A DNA stretch of 64,000 nucleotides from Anthostomella pinea (taxonomy: Eukaryota > Ascomycota > Sordariomycetes > Xylariales > Xylariaceae): positions 124,001-188,000 of the forward strand of contig CAUWAG010000003.1 in the NCBI GenBank assembly GCA_963556695.1. The letters run 5' to 3'. Made by a program: the position numbers and the translations under genes. The notes under the pieces were generated by a model. The model was not told the origin of the DNA. It saw only the letters and a program-made list of their open reading frames with translations, and did no database searches. Of this stretch, positions 55,786 to 64,000 are shown piece by piece. Each line of letters opens with the position of its first letter. Position 1 is the first letter of the stretch.

Positions 55786-56523
55786 ATGGCCTCCAAAGCA
55801 ACTTGTCCCCAACTAGGCGATCGCATCAAGTCCGGGTCGGCTCCGAGACGAGGAACAACAATGTCGGCATGCTCACCAGCGGTTGGCTTTTTGAGCTTGC
55901 CCATCGAACTTCGCAATGAAATCTACAGATACGTACTGGTTGTAGCTCAGCCACTTTACCTTTTTCGAGAAGCAGGTTCTTGTGTCGAATCCTTCACGCC
56001 CGGCCGACCAGCTCGATGGCCTGCTCTGCTGTCCACCAACCGATTGATACACAGCGAAGCCAGCGCAGCGCTGTACCGAATGAACAAGTTCAACCTCGTC
56101 GGTATAACCAGGGGCCAAGGTGGTCTCGTACGGTCTTTCCTAGACTGCATCGGAGCTGCCAACGCAGCCGCAGTATCTCATCTGTGCATCAACTTTCCAG
56201 CTGTGAATGGTGCGGCAGGAGGACAGGGCAAGGCCATTCTCAGAGAAGACGGCTTAAACGACTTGCGCGATCTTGGCGAGGACTGCATCAGCCTCGCGAC
56301 TCTGGAATTCTTCATACACAGGGGAAATTCCAGAGGTATAACCAATACAAGCGGCGATGACGGGGTGCAGCTCGTCCAAGACGCCTTATCGCAGATCAAT
56401 GAGCAGATTAATACCATTCTATCGCTGAACAGAGTCATCGTCAGGTCCTACCACGGGTCAATCTGCCCTTCTGTCATGGAGAGGATGCGGAAATTTGGGT
56501 GGGTGATATCACCTGCTACATAG
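55786..56523 (+). CDS. Small 2EXR/F-box-like fungal protein
   Basis: 245 residues from the ATG before ASKATCPQLGD. The segment FLSLPIELRNEIYRYVLV at about residues 35-52 is the common fungal F-box-like/2EXR opening, followed by an ALLSTNRLIHSEASAALYRMN stretch typical of the same group. The remainder looks like one compact alpha/beta domain. F-box proteins usually link a target to the SCF ubiquitin ligase, but most members of this expanded fungal group have no known role. Upstream ATGs in the same frame would add a Ser/Pro-rich leader and are less likely. It lies between a NACHT relic and a possible SINE, typical surroundings for lineage-specific genes. Confidence 0.7.
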   Translation: MASKATCPQLGDRIKSGSAPRRGTTMSACSPAVGFLSLPIELRNEIYRYVLVVAQPLYLFREAGSCVESFTPGRPARWPALLSTNRLIHSEASAALYRMNKFNLVGITRGQGGLVRSFLDCIGAANAAAVSHLCINFPAVNGAAGGQGKAILREDGLNDLRDLGEDCISLATLEFFIHRGNSRGITNTSGDDGVQLVQDALSQINEQINTILSLNRVIVRSYHGSICPSVMERMRKFGWVISPAT

Positions 56524-57843
56524 AGGACTTACGACAACAGTCTGGTCTTGGGTCACGACAAGTTCAGCTACTCGGGTCTTGTGTAGTTCCCCCCTGAAGC
56601 CCCTGAGGCATTAAGGTGCTTTGACCACCCGGTTACCTGGCAGCCAGTTGCAGCCCTCTTGGGGAGGCCTTATAGTAACAAATAACAGCCAGATTTTGCA
56701 AGGTCACCCACGTTTTGAAGATGTGGTACAGTGGTTATGGTTCTCCCCTCCTCTAAGTCCCGCGTTCGAGCCTTGTTGAGGCAACCTCTTCGTCGCCCTT
56801 TGTGGTTTTCTACATAGCTCGTCGCCCTTGTGGTTATTTCATCGCCCCTCGTGGTTCGTCCGGGACGGGGACAACAGAACCATTTTTATTAGGTAATAAA
56901 ATCATGGCGTTTGTTAGTTCCTTGATTTCCTCTTGTCAGCACTTATTTCCCCTGTATTCTCTCTGCCTTCACATTACCACATCATTTGTGTACCTTCACC
57001 TGTACCCACCACTGTGTGTATAGATCCCAAGACCGCTAGGCCTAGAAGCAAAGTAAACCTACGAGCTGTCCCGGGCTTCGCCAGCGTGCCTAGAACATAG
57101 CATGCGGGTGTTAGTAAATCTGTCGACATGCCAATGAAAGGCACTACGTCAAACAGACACTTCGAAAGTTGGATTGGGCTAGAGGGCTCTATGCAGGTGG
57201 TGTTCGGACTCGAGAGCGAGCCAGGTCGACGTTGATCAGTGCTGATGAGCATGAACACAACGTGCGTGTTGGCAGTGAGATGGCTTCAGTCACCCATGTC
57301 GGGGCTGCCGTACATCATGTAGCCTAGTTTCCTCTTTAAGCCAAGGACAAGCGTTGTTAGGTTGTTTGGGGTGAACGGCTTGGATCTTCTCCAGCCTCAT
57401 GCCATCTCGTACTTGGGAACGGTAGAATCGTAGATGACAACGTAATCGATCGAATGCCTTCTCACGTACCATAACAGTCAAATGTAAGAAGCTACATATA
57501 CCCACACAATGCTTTACACATATGTGGAAGAGGCATCCTGCTTGCTGTCCCACTTCAGTAATAAGCAAATCGAGTCATTTCATGTCTAGAAGTTACCTTA
57601 GGTTTGAGAATAAGGTTCGCATGAGCAGAATAGAAGCCGCAACTATATGCGCAACACACCGATGTGAAAGTTAAAGAAAACACGAAGCTTTGCAATCATA
57701 CACAAACATATTAAATACCTAATTTCTACATTGCTGTTGCAATATGTCTCAACCGAAACGCCGATGCCTTCGACTCACACAAGGTTTAGGTCACAAGACG
57801 AAGACTCCAGTATGGCCACTCAATCACGGTTCGGAGCGATAGG
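56524..57843. other. Gene-free stretch
   Basis: About 1.3 kb. Apart from the SINE-like element, only short frames are seen. Confidence 0.45.
56720..56890 (+). mobile_element. Possible tRNA-derived SINE
   Basis: TGGTACAGTGGTTATGG (56724-56740) resembles an RNA polymerase III A box, and GCGTTCGAGCC (56762-56772) a B box, at about tRNA spacing. The intervening sequence does not fold into a normal tRNA that I can see. Directly after the B box are three imperfect units: TCGTCGCCCTTTGTGGTTTT, TCGTCGCCCTTGTGGTTATT and TCGCCCCTCGTGGTTCGTCC. A tRNA-like head with a repetitive body is the plan of a SINE. No poly(A) tail or target duplication was identified. Confidence 0.4.
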
Positions 57844-58628
57844 TGTTTATGCAGTCTAGAGGCGAACCCAACGACACCAGAGTCTGTAGATGAAAAGGTC
57901 GAGAACACCAAGCAGCCAATATCAGGAGACAAGATGGACAAGCGCAAACAGAAAGCGACAGCGATGACTGTAGATGATGGTGGTGCCATCGCGATGGGAC
58001 CCTGTACCAGCGGAGCAGCAATACCACCACACGAGCGAAGAACGGCTGGATTGAGGACAGGGAGTCGTGGAATTTTTGCAGACCTGGTGAACAGGCCGCA
58101 GAGGAGGCCACCAAGGCGGAGCAGAGTCCTCAGCTTCATTAGAGGACCTGTGCCAACACTTCGAGAGAGGTGGACGCGCAGGCTCAAATGCAGGCTCCAA
58201 GTCTGCTGGCTCAGGCTCTAGCTACGGCTCAGGCTCGTCGAGAAGAGGCCGACAGCGGGCAGGTTGATACGGTGCACGAAGGCTGTAGCGACCATGATTC
58301 TGTGGGCGAGGCAACGCTGGCTCGAATACTGGCTCAACAAGACATCGAGTCGCGGCAGCAGAAGCAGATACTGGAGATGATGCGGGAAATGGGGCAGAGA
58401 ACCCGGGGTCCAAAGCCGTTTATGAAGCCCGGACCTGTTCCCGACCGGCCGAGTATAAGATGGCTCTTTCAAAGTCGGGCAAGACACCCTTTCCAAGCGA
58501 GGACGACACCGAGATAGCCCAAGTATTGTTCGAGAGACCACTTGGGCTGTTCCAGAGACGACGGGGCAGCTCCAACAAGCTGGCGACGGGCGACGGGGAA
58601 CGACCGATTGATGCGCGGGCAAAACCCT
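57844..58628 (+). other. Coding-like sequence in three frames, unassigned
   Basis: Successive hydrophilic segments with protein-like composition occur in three forward frames: NPTTPESVDEKVENTKQPIS and onward to 58219; then VDAQAQMQAPSLLAQALATA and onward, including an ILEMMREMGQR coil, to 58517; then EYKMALSKSGKTPFPSEDDT and onward to a stop near 58628. They could be exons with introns I failed to place, or a frameshifted relic. No family recognised. Confidence 0.3.
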
Positions 58629-59105
58629 GATGGCCTCGCGTAAGTGGTGAATATGTGAAGGAGGTGGGTGTGTGGCGGCGGCGACGATGATGAAGATGGT
58701 GGAATTGGAATCCTGCCAGCCTGTCGGCAATAACTTATAAGTGGGTAATAAGAGGCATTAAGGGGCAAGCGGGAATGATCGGGAATTGCACAACTACGAG
58801 AACCGGATCTCCACCTCTCTTTCTCCAGCGGATCGGATACCTCGGAACCTCGTACCCTCGCCGCCTCGCCTAGCTTACAGGGCCAGCTGGCAGCAGCGTC
58901 CCCACTGCCCAGCCCGTAAATTGGCACAGTCCAGTGGATTCGCTGCCAGGGAGACGCGCTATTTTCCTCCCACCTCGACACTCAAGACTCGAATTCTCCT
59001 TGGAACTTGGAAGCAATAACAACCTTGACTGGGAATTCAGACCAAAACCGTCAATACTCCGACAAGCCCAGTCGAGGATCCCCTCGCCCGTCGCCCGTCA
59101 CCACC
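58629..59105. other. Promoter and leader of the membrane protein gene
   Basis: About 480 bases. The frame of the next gene is open over the last 100 bases without a better start. Nothing else recognised. Confidence 0.45.
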
Positions 59106-60284
59106 ATGTATGCGCTCGCGTCCGTTGCGGCAGCTACCTTGCTGTTGTCCTCCGCCTCCGCCTCTGCCGTGCCGAACGGTCCTCTGAGCCCAAGGGAAAC
59201 TGATTCCGCTCTTGCGCCATGGGTGACGGTCGGCGACGATGGCAAGCCGAGCACCGTCACCCCGGTCCTGAGCACCGTTGACGGCACCACCACCATCGTA
59301 TCCGGCGCTCCGCACGACCTCACAGCCACCGTCTTCACCACCACGAGCTACGGCAAGGTCGAGACGAGCACCGGCACCGCCCCCCTCGCCACCGCGACTG
59401 GTGGAGAGGCGGGCTCGTTCCCCATCTGCCACAACCTGGATGGCGACGATGCTCCGTGGTGCCAGCCGACTGACGCCCAACAGCTCTTCGTAGGCACTAC
59501 CTACTACTGTATGCTCCCAAACAAGCCTCCTTTCCTCTCTCGCTGCATGCTCACCACGTCGTCAGTCCTCTGGGATGCCGACTACTTTACCGAACCGAAT
59601 ACCACCGTCCAAGTCGTCGGCAACTTTGTCAACATGACCACGGGCGAGACTATCGAGCAGGCTTTCACATCCCCCAACACCGCCGCGTCCTGGGGCTTCT
59701 GGAGCCTGAAAATCGACTCTTCGCTGTTGAGGCACCAATCCGCCTATAATATCACAATGACGCTCGCGAGTCTGCCGTCAGCCGGCAATAAGGCCACTAT
59801 AAAGCAGGGCCCCAAGGTCGAGGTCACCACCCGCCCTGGCCCAACGCCAAACTCGGGGTCCAAGGCGAACGCCGCTGCATTGTACATCGCCCTACCGACA
59901 GTCCTGGGCTTCATCCTGCTGTGTCTCTTCGGGACCTACCTCTGGAACCGCAAAACCCGCAAGATTGAGCTTGGAAGCATCATGGGCCGCGGACGACGCG
60001 GTTACGGCGTGGGAAAGAGCTCGCGGTCTCGGATGGGTCTGGGCAAGAAGAACAAGGCAAGCGAACGTGTTGAGTTGATGGAGCGCGAGGTCGAGGCCGA
60101 CGGCGGCGAGCTGTATCGTGATGCCCCTGCGCGTCCCAGACGCGATAGCGATGCGCTGGGTAGCTTGGCTGGGACGCCGACCGATGACAGGCGTATGGAC
60201 TTCCAGCGTCCATCCACGAGGGAGGGCGGGGACGGAAACCTCTTCCGAGACGAGATGAGGAGGCAGAACGGCGAGAGGCTCTAG
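59106..60284 (+). CDS. Putative single-pass cell-surface membrane protein
   Basis: Exons 59106-59508 and 59566-60284 give 373 residues. The start is at MYALASVAAATLLLSSASASA, a clear signal peptide. The outer part has SFPICHNLDGDDAPWCQPTD, a cysteine pair context known from a fungal surface-protein family with the text TYY-WDADYFTEPNTTV and SPNTAASWGFWSLKI; several N-glycosylation sites follow. One membrane helix (AALYIALPTVLGFILLCLFG, residues about 254-273) precedes a basic, disordered cytosolic tail. The 57-base intron has no stop and is a multiple of three, so it is easily missed; removing CMLPNKPPFLSRCMLTTSS restores family continuity. Function unknown; a wall-sensing or anchoring role is only a guess. 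Confidence 0.8.
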   Translation: MYALASVAAATLLLSSASASAVPNGPLSPRETDSALAPWVTVGDDGKPSTVTPVLSTVDGTTTIVSGAPHDLTATVFTTTSYGKVETSTGTAPLATATGGEAGSFPICHNLDGDDAPWCQPTDAQQLFVGTTYYCMLPNKPPFLSRCMLTTSSVLWDADYFTEPNTTVQVVGNFVNMTTGETIEQAFTSPNTAASWGFWSLKIDSSLLRHQSAYNITMTLASLPSAGNKATIKQGPKVEVTTRPGPTPNSGSKANAAALYIALPTVLGFILLCLFGTYLWNRKTRKIELGSIMGRGRRGYGVGKSSRSRMGLGKKNKASERVELMEREVEADGGELYRDAPARPRRDSDALGSLAGTPTDDRRMDFQRPSTREGGDGNLFRDEMRRQNGERL

Positions 60285-61060
60285 GGGCACCTGTTGCAAC
60301 TCAAAGCCCCTCGGCCTCGCTACGACCAGGTCGACGACGAGTATGAATGACGAGACGCGAGGCACCCAGACAAAACACGGAAGGCCTTGCAGGTGTAGAT
60401 CGTTGGTGACAGCAAGTGTCAACTGCGGGTTACATTCGTTGTGTACGTGCTTGTTATGACGCATTCATGTACCTACAGATTTGGAGCGGCGTTCGCTGCC
60501 TTATATAACGATGTACCTACATGTATGGCACCCACGGGTGATAGTCGCGTGTGACTAAGCAGACACGGGCAAGCACCTACGAACAGTTCCACGGACAGCG
60601 AGGGCCACCAACCATTCGGGGCGGGAAGCCAAGCGTCAGCTCGATCTGGTATCTCCGGCATACCCAATCGTCTCATCGAGTCTGTGCGGAGCCTGCGGCG
60701 AAGGCCGGCGACATGCCCGTCACCACGTGCCGGTCAATGTGCACCGCATGAGCATGCTACGTGCGTATTCCTGCGAGTGTGTCGTAAATCATATTGTTCA
60801 GAGGTGGTTCGCGCCATGGCGTCTCAACTTCGTTTCTATGCCCATGATATCTCCTCAAGCCGCTGTAATCTCTGGTTGTTTGTGCTCGCATGGCTCCTAG
60901 TCTTCTTGCAGTCCAGGGGGGACTCTTTAGCATGTAGCAAATGAGTATCGCCGTCTTTGCCCTCTCGCTGCTCGCGGTATTCATCAGGGTCTACACTGAC
61001 CCCCTGAGACAGGTCCCCAGACCGCTGGTCGCTCGATGTACACTCGTTAGCTCTCTGGTA
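60285..61060. other. Intergenic region left of the MITE
   Basis: About 780 bases with short frames only. No gene recognised. Confidence 0.5.
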
Positions 61061-61255
61061 CAGGTGTCCAGGATGGTAGTGGTTAGCGGTTCCACGTGTA
61101 TCTGCAATGGTAATAGGTAGAATTTTACGCGATTGGAACTTTCTCATGGAACTTTTTCATAAGAACGGGTATGTATTAGCATCGGAGTTACGGGTACCAT
61201 ATTGGATTCAGACCCATACCCTGGAACCGCTAACCATTACCATCCTTGCTACCTG
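61061..61255. mobile_element. 195-bp MITE with 34-bp terminal inverted repeats and TA target duplication
   Basis: The left end reads CAGGTGTCCAGGATGGTAGT then GGTTAGCGGTTCCA. The reverse complement of the right end reads CAGGTAGCAAGGATGGTAAT then GGTTAGCGGTTCCA. They agree at 30 of 34 positions. The element is flanked on both sides by TA (61059-61060 and 61256-61257), the target duplication of Tc1/mariner/pogo transposons. The 127-base interior is non-coding. This is a non-autonomous element moved by a transposase encoded elsewhere. Confidence 0.82.
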
Positions 61256-61686
61256 TATGTTCATTGTTTCCTGGAAGGGTGTCGAACACAGGCCGGTTGC
61301 TGCCCTACACGACATCTACGGAACCGTAGTCGGCGTGGCACCGAACGGCCGAGCTCGAATGCCCTACTTGCCTGCTCGTCAGATTTTAGCTCTAAACCGC
61401 CCAGTTCCTTGTATGTGCTTATAAGACTAGCAGGGGATCATCTTGAAAGCGAGAGCGACTCGAAAATAGCACAATCTCCGTATCAGCCTTCACGTTCTCG
61501 GATCCGTCAGTCACCCTGGTCTAGTGCTGAGCTCAGGCGGCAGGCATAACGTTCCTATGCCATCCGTAACTCGTAGTCATCATTCGTAATCATCACTCGT
61601 AAACTCGTACCTTCCTTTCCTACAAATCGCGAATGGAAAGGAACGTCTCACTAACAAAAAACTGCAACTCGGCAAACTTGGAAGCT
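61256..61686. other. Promoter region of the flavin monooxygenase
   Basis: About 430 bases between the MITE and the FMO start. The MITE therefore lies close to this promoter. A CGTAA(T/C)C-like microrepeat (CTCGTAGTCATCATTCGTAA then TCATCACTCGTAA) occurs near 61568-61600. Confidence 0.5.
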
Positions 61687-63517
61687 ATGGAGAAGATCAA
61701 GCCGACAGTGGCTGTCATAGGCGCAGGTCAGTACAGGTTCGTTGATCTCAGGTTAAGGAAGACTTCTAATACCACTGTCTGCGGCAGGCTCATCCGGGTT
61801 GTCTATGCTCAAGACCCTTCGTGAAGATGGCTTCAAGGTAACCTGTTTCGAGAGGCGCTCTCAGGTGGGCGGCCTGTGGGCGTACACAGAAGATAAGTCG
61901 ATGACCACGGCGCTGGAAAGTAAGCACCCCCTCCTTTGAACAAGGGGAGAATTGGCATCATATCTAATCTTGCGAAAGTCACAACGGCCTCCATTAGCAA
62001 GTACACGTGCGGCATGTCAGACTTTCCAATGCCTGACAGTAGGTCATGAACCGCACCCGTCAGTCCACGGGGATGTCGCTTTCATCCAGGCTGATTCAAT
62101 GATTACCTAAAGAATATCCCCATCACTTGGCTCAATGGGAGTTCCAAGAGTACATGGAAAGTTATGCAAAGCATTTCGACTTATTCAGAGATATCGTATT
62201 CGGTGCGACTCTGAAACGAGCGACGCGGAACGACACGGACACAAAATGGAGATTGGAGCTCGACATTGACGGACAACCTCGCGTTGAGGAGTTCGACAAG
62301 GTCGCTCTTTGCCACGGCTACCAGACAGCCCCTAACATGCCAGAGTGGGAAGGCTCGGAGAAGTTTCAAGGCACTATGATTCACAGTCAAGAATATCGAT
62401 CGTTCGTGACCTCTCCCCTCCGTGACAGTCCCAACCCGCTAAGACGTTTGATATCGACAGAGCAGAGGATTACCAGGACAAGAAAGTAGTGGTGGTCGGC
62501 TTGGGGCCCACCGCTGCCGACGTTATATCGGACGTGATCCCCGTGGCGTCCAAGGTGTATACCTCCCACAGGCGCGGGGCGTTCATGTTTCCCCTATTCA
62601 GCAACGGTACCCCAGCTGACCTGCAGATGAACTGGCGGAGGCGGCAGATGGGCTTGTTCATGCAGCGCAGTTTTCCTCGCCTGACCAGATGGTTGGGCGA
62701 TTTCGCCCTGAAAACCATGCAGCACCGGATGTACGGAAAATTCGATCCGGCGTGGCGCTTGGAACCATTCCCATCCATCACTCTGTCCGTCCGCGGAACC
62801 CCCGACTCGATTCTGGGTTTTCTGAAGGATGGCTCGTTGGAAACGCTGCACGGCATCAAGCGCTTTACCGGGCCTCGTTCGATCGAGTTTAGCGACGGGA
62901 CGATCCTCGATGATGTCGATGCCGTCATCTCCGCAACTGGCTACGGGGCCGACTTCTCTGCCGTACCCTTCGTAGAGACGAGCCGGCCAACTGATTACGG
63001 CGGACCAGACCTTGTCCGGCTATGGATGAACCTGTTCCCGCCAAAGTATGCCGACTCGATGGTCTTGCTGTGCCACTCCACATATGGCAAGAACAATGGA
63101 TTCTCGTTTTCTGACGTCTCTTCCATGGCCGTGAGCAACGTCTTCCGCGGCGTGCACCCGCTACCACCCCCAGAGGAGATGGAGAAGCAGATAGACGAGC
63201 ATCAGGAGTGGGTGGCTTCCCGCTGGCGCCTGGACAACGCGGTGGACCCCTCCAGCGTGCGAGGGTGGGTATTCCAGGGCTTTCTCCATGAGGCTGCGGG
63301 TACCGGCATGGAGAATCTCGGCTGGGGATGGAAAGGGTGGAAGTTCTGGCTCCGCGATCGCCAGATGTCGAACCTGATGAACCACGGGGTCGAGACCGCT
63401 CATGCTTTCCGCTACTTCGAGACCGGGAAGAGGAAGACATGGCCCGGCGCCAGAGACGCCATCATCCATGCTAATGACGCGGTGAAGGTCTTCCCGATCC
63501 AGACACCGCCAATGTGA
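61687..63517 (+). CDS. Flavin-containing monooxygenase (FMO / dimethylaniline monooxygenase-like)
   Basis: Five exons, 61687-61726, 61788-61919, 61979-62038, 62113-62405 and 62444-63517, give 532 residues. The FAD motif VAVIGAGSSGLSML is created by the first splice. The FMO signature FQGTMIHSQEY, the NADPH motif VVVVGLGPTAADV and the ATGYG motif (ISATGYGADF) are intact. FMOs use NADPH and O2 to oxygenate soft nitrogen or sulfur atoms or act as Baeyer-Villiger enzymes. The fourth intron is only 38 bases (GTGACC...TAAG), shorter than normal fungal introns; it removes a stop-containing out-of-frame piece, so the alternative is a small frameshift. The gene converges with the ACC deaminase gene. 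Confidence 0.82.
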
Positions 63518-63781
63518 AATAAATGTTGGTATTTCCATTTCTTGTTTACCTTTAAGGGTTCACTTGTTTATCTGTCTTTATATAGCAGCGGAAATAATAC
63601 TTTTACTTGTCACATCCATAATGCTCCAGTCTTCCATCCTGAGCTTCTAAGAGGCTTGCATTCGACATGCAGACAACCTCTTTCACACCTCAAATCTCGA
63701 AATCTCTGTCGGCAACAGCTGAATAATCTATTAGACAGTCCATATCGATTGTTCTCAGACCTTGTTTCCCACTACGCGTGA

Positions 63782-64000
63782 CTATTGAATGGCGGAATAC
63801 GCATTCAAGGCCAACTGCCCTCCGAGGTGCGTGTACAGCACGTTGCTGCCCTCGGCTATCTCTCCCTTCCGAATCATGTCCATCATGCCGGCCAGACTTT
63901 TACCTTCGTAGACAGGATCCGTGATGAAGGCCTCTGTCCGCGCACCGAACCGGATCGCATCGAGCGTCTGCGCATCCGGGATGCCGTACGTACCAGCGTG
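63782..64000 (-). CDS. 1-aminocyclopropane-1-carboxylate (ACC) deaminase, C-terminal end (partial)
   Basis: The minus-strand frame entering from the right edge encodes 72 residues before the stop at 63784-63782. It reads [20 protein letters not shown] and then [20 protein letters not shown], followed by [17 protein letters not shown]. This matches the C-terminus of PLP-dependent ACC deaminases (TDPVYEGKS and the YTHLGG loop), and also related D-cysteine desulfhydrases. ACC deaminase turns the ethylene precursor ACC into 2-oxobutyrate and ammonia; in plant-associated microbes it lowers plant ethylene and supplies nitrogen. The catalytic lysine lies outside the window, so the distinction from desulfhydrase is not proven. 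Confidence 0.85.
   Translation of the reverse strand, partial: HAGTYGIPDAQTLDAIRFGARTEAFITDPVYEGKSLAGMMDMIRKGEIAEGSNVLYTHLGGQLALNAYSAIQ

Noticed and set aside
1..64000. A CRISPR array, prophage or bacterial operon
   Set aside because: Spliced genes and fungal families throughout show nuclear fungal DNA; no regularly spaced repeats were seen.

Overview
The window is nuclear DNA from a filamentous ascomycete (Pezizomycotina, most likely a Sordariomycete). The evidence is: genes split by short GT-AG introns of about 45-130 bases; fungus-specific families (NAT purine permease, JEN carboxylate carrier, LaeA-like methyltransferase, mpaB-like oxygenase, CRH-type GH16, CBM1, F-box/2EXR); a sharply bounded AT-rich island like those left by repeat-induced point mutation (RIP); and TTAGGG-type repeats. 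The species cannot be named from the sequence alone. Exon joins given here were read by eye from splice signals and family motifs.

Layout. 1-12.6 kb is a catabolic/transport block: the 3' part of a quinate-pathway repressor (QutR/qa-1S type), a NAT purine permease, an FAD monooxygenase, a broken DHA1-type MFS transporter whose first intron carries a mitochondrial nad5 fragment, and a small-subunit catalase. A JEN-type carboxylate carrier follows at 14.9-17.3 kb. 17.3-21.5 kb is gene-poor and holds an AT-rich island flanked by a degenerate inverted repeat. 21.5-43.2 kb is mostly core genome: a 1017-residue conserved fungal protein, a MYND-finger protein, a secreted PAF-acetylhydrolase-like lipase, a MARVEL membrane protein, DPH2 (diphthamide), a FAT1-type fatty acid transporter/acyl-CoA synthetase, GPI17 (GPI transamidase) and an mpaB-like oxygenase.

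45-64 kb looks more accessory. It has a LaeA-like methyltransferase with a 13-base exon, a CBM1 secreted protein with a stop inside the CBM1, a CRH-type GH16 with a stop near its N-terminus, a short interstitial telomere repeat, a gene-like stretch with stops, a NACHT/ankyrin (NLR-type) relic, a small 2EXR/F-box-like gene, a possible tRNA-derived SINE, a putative single-pass membrane protein, a 195-bp MITE with TA target duplication, a flavin monooxygenase, and at the right edge the C-terminus of an ACC deaminase.

Together: several genes handle carbon and nitrogen sources (quinate repressor, purine uptake, aromatic hydroxylation, monocarboxylate uptake, fatty acid activation, ACC degradation), and catalase would remove H2O2 made by purine and fatty acid oxidation. 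No biosynthetic cluster with a PKS/NRPS/terpene core is present. The most unusual feature is the number of decay marks: three otherwise well-preserved genes with in-frame stops, plus relics and small mobile elements.
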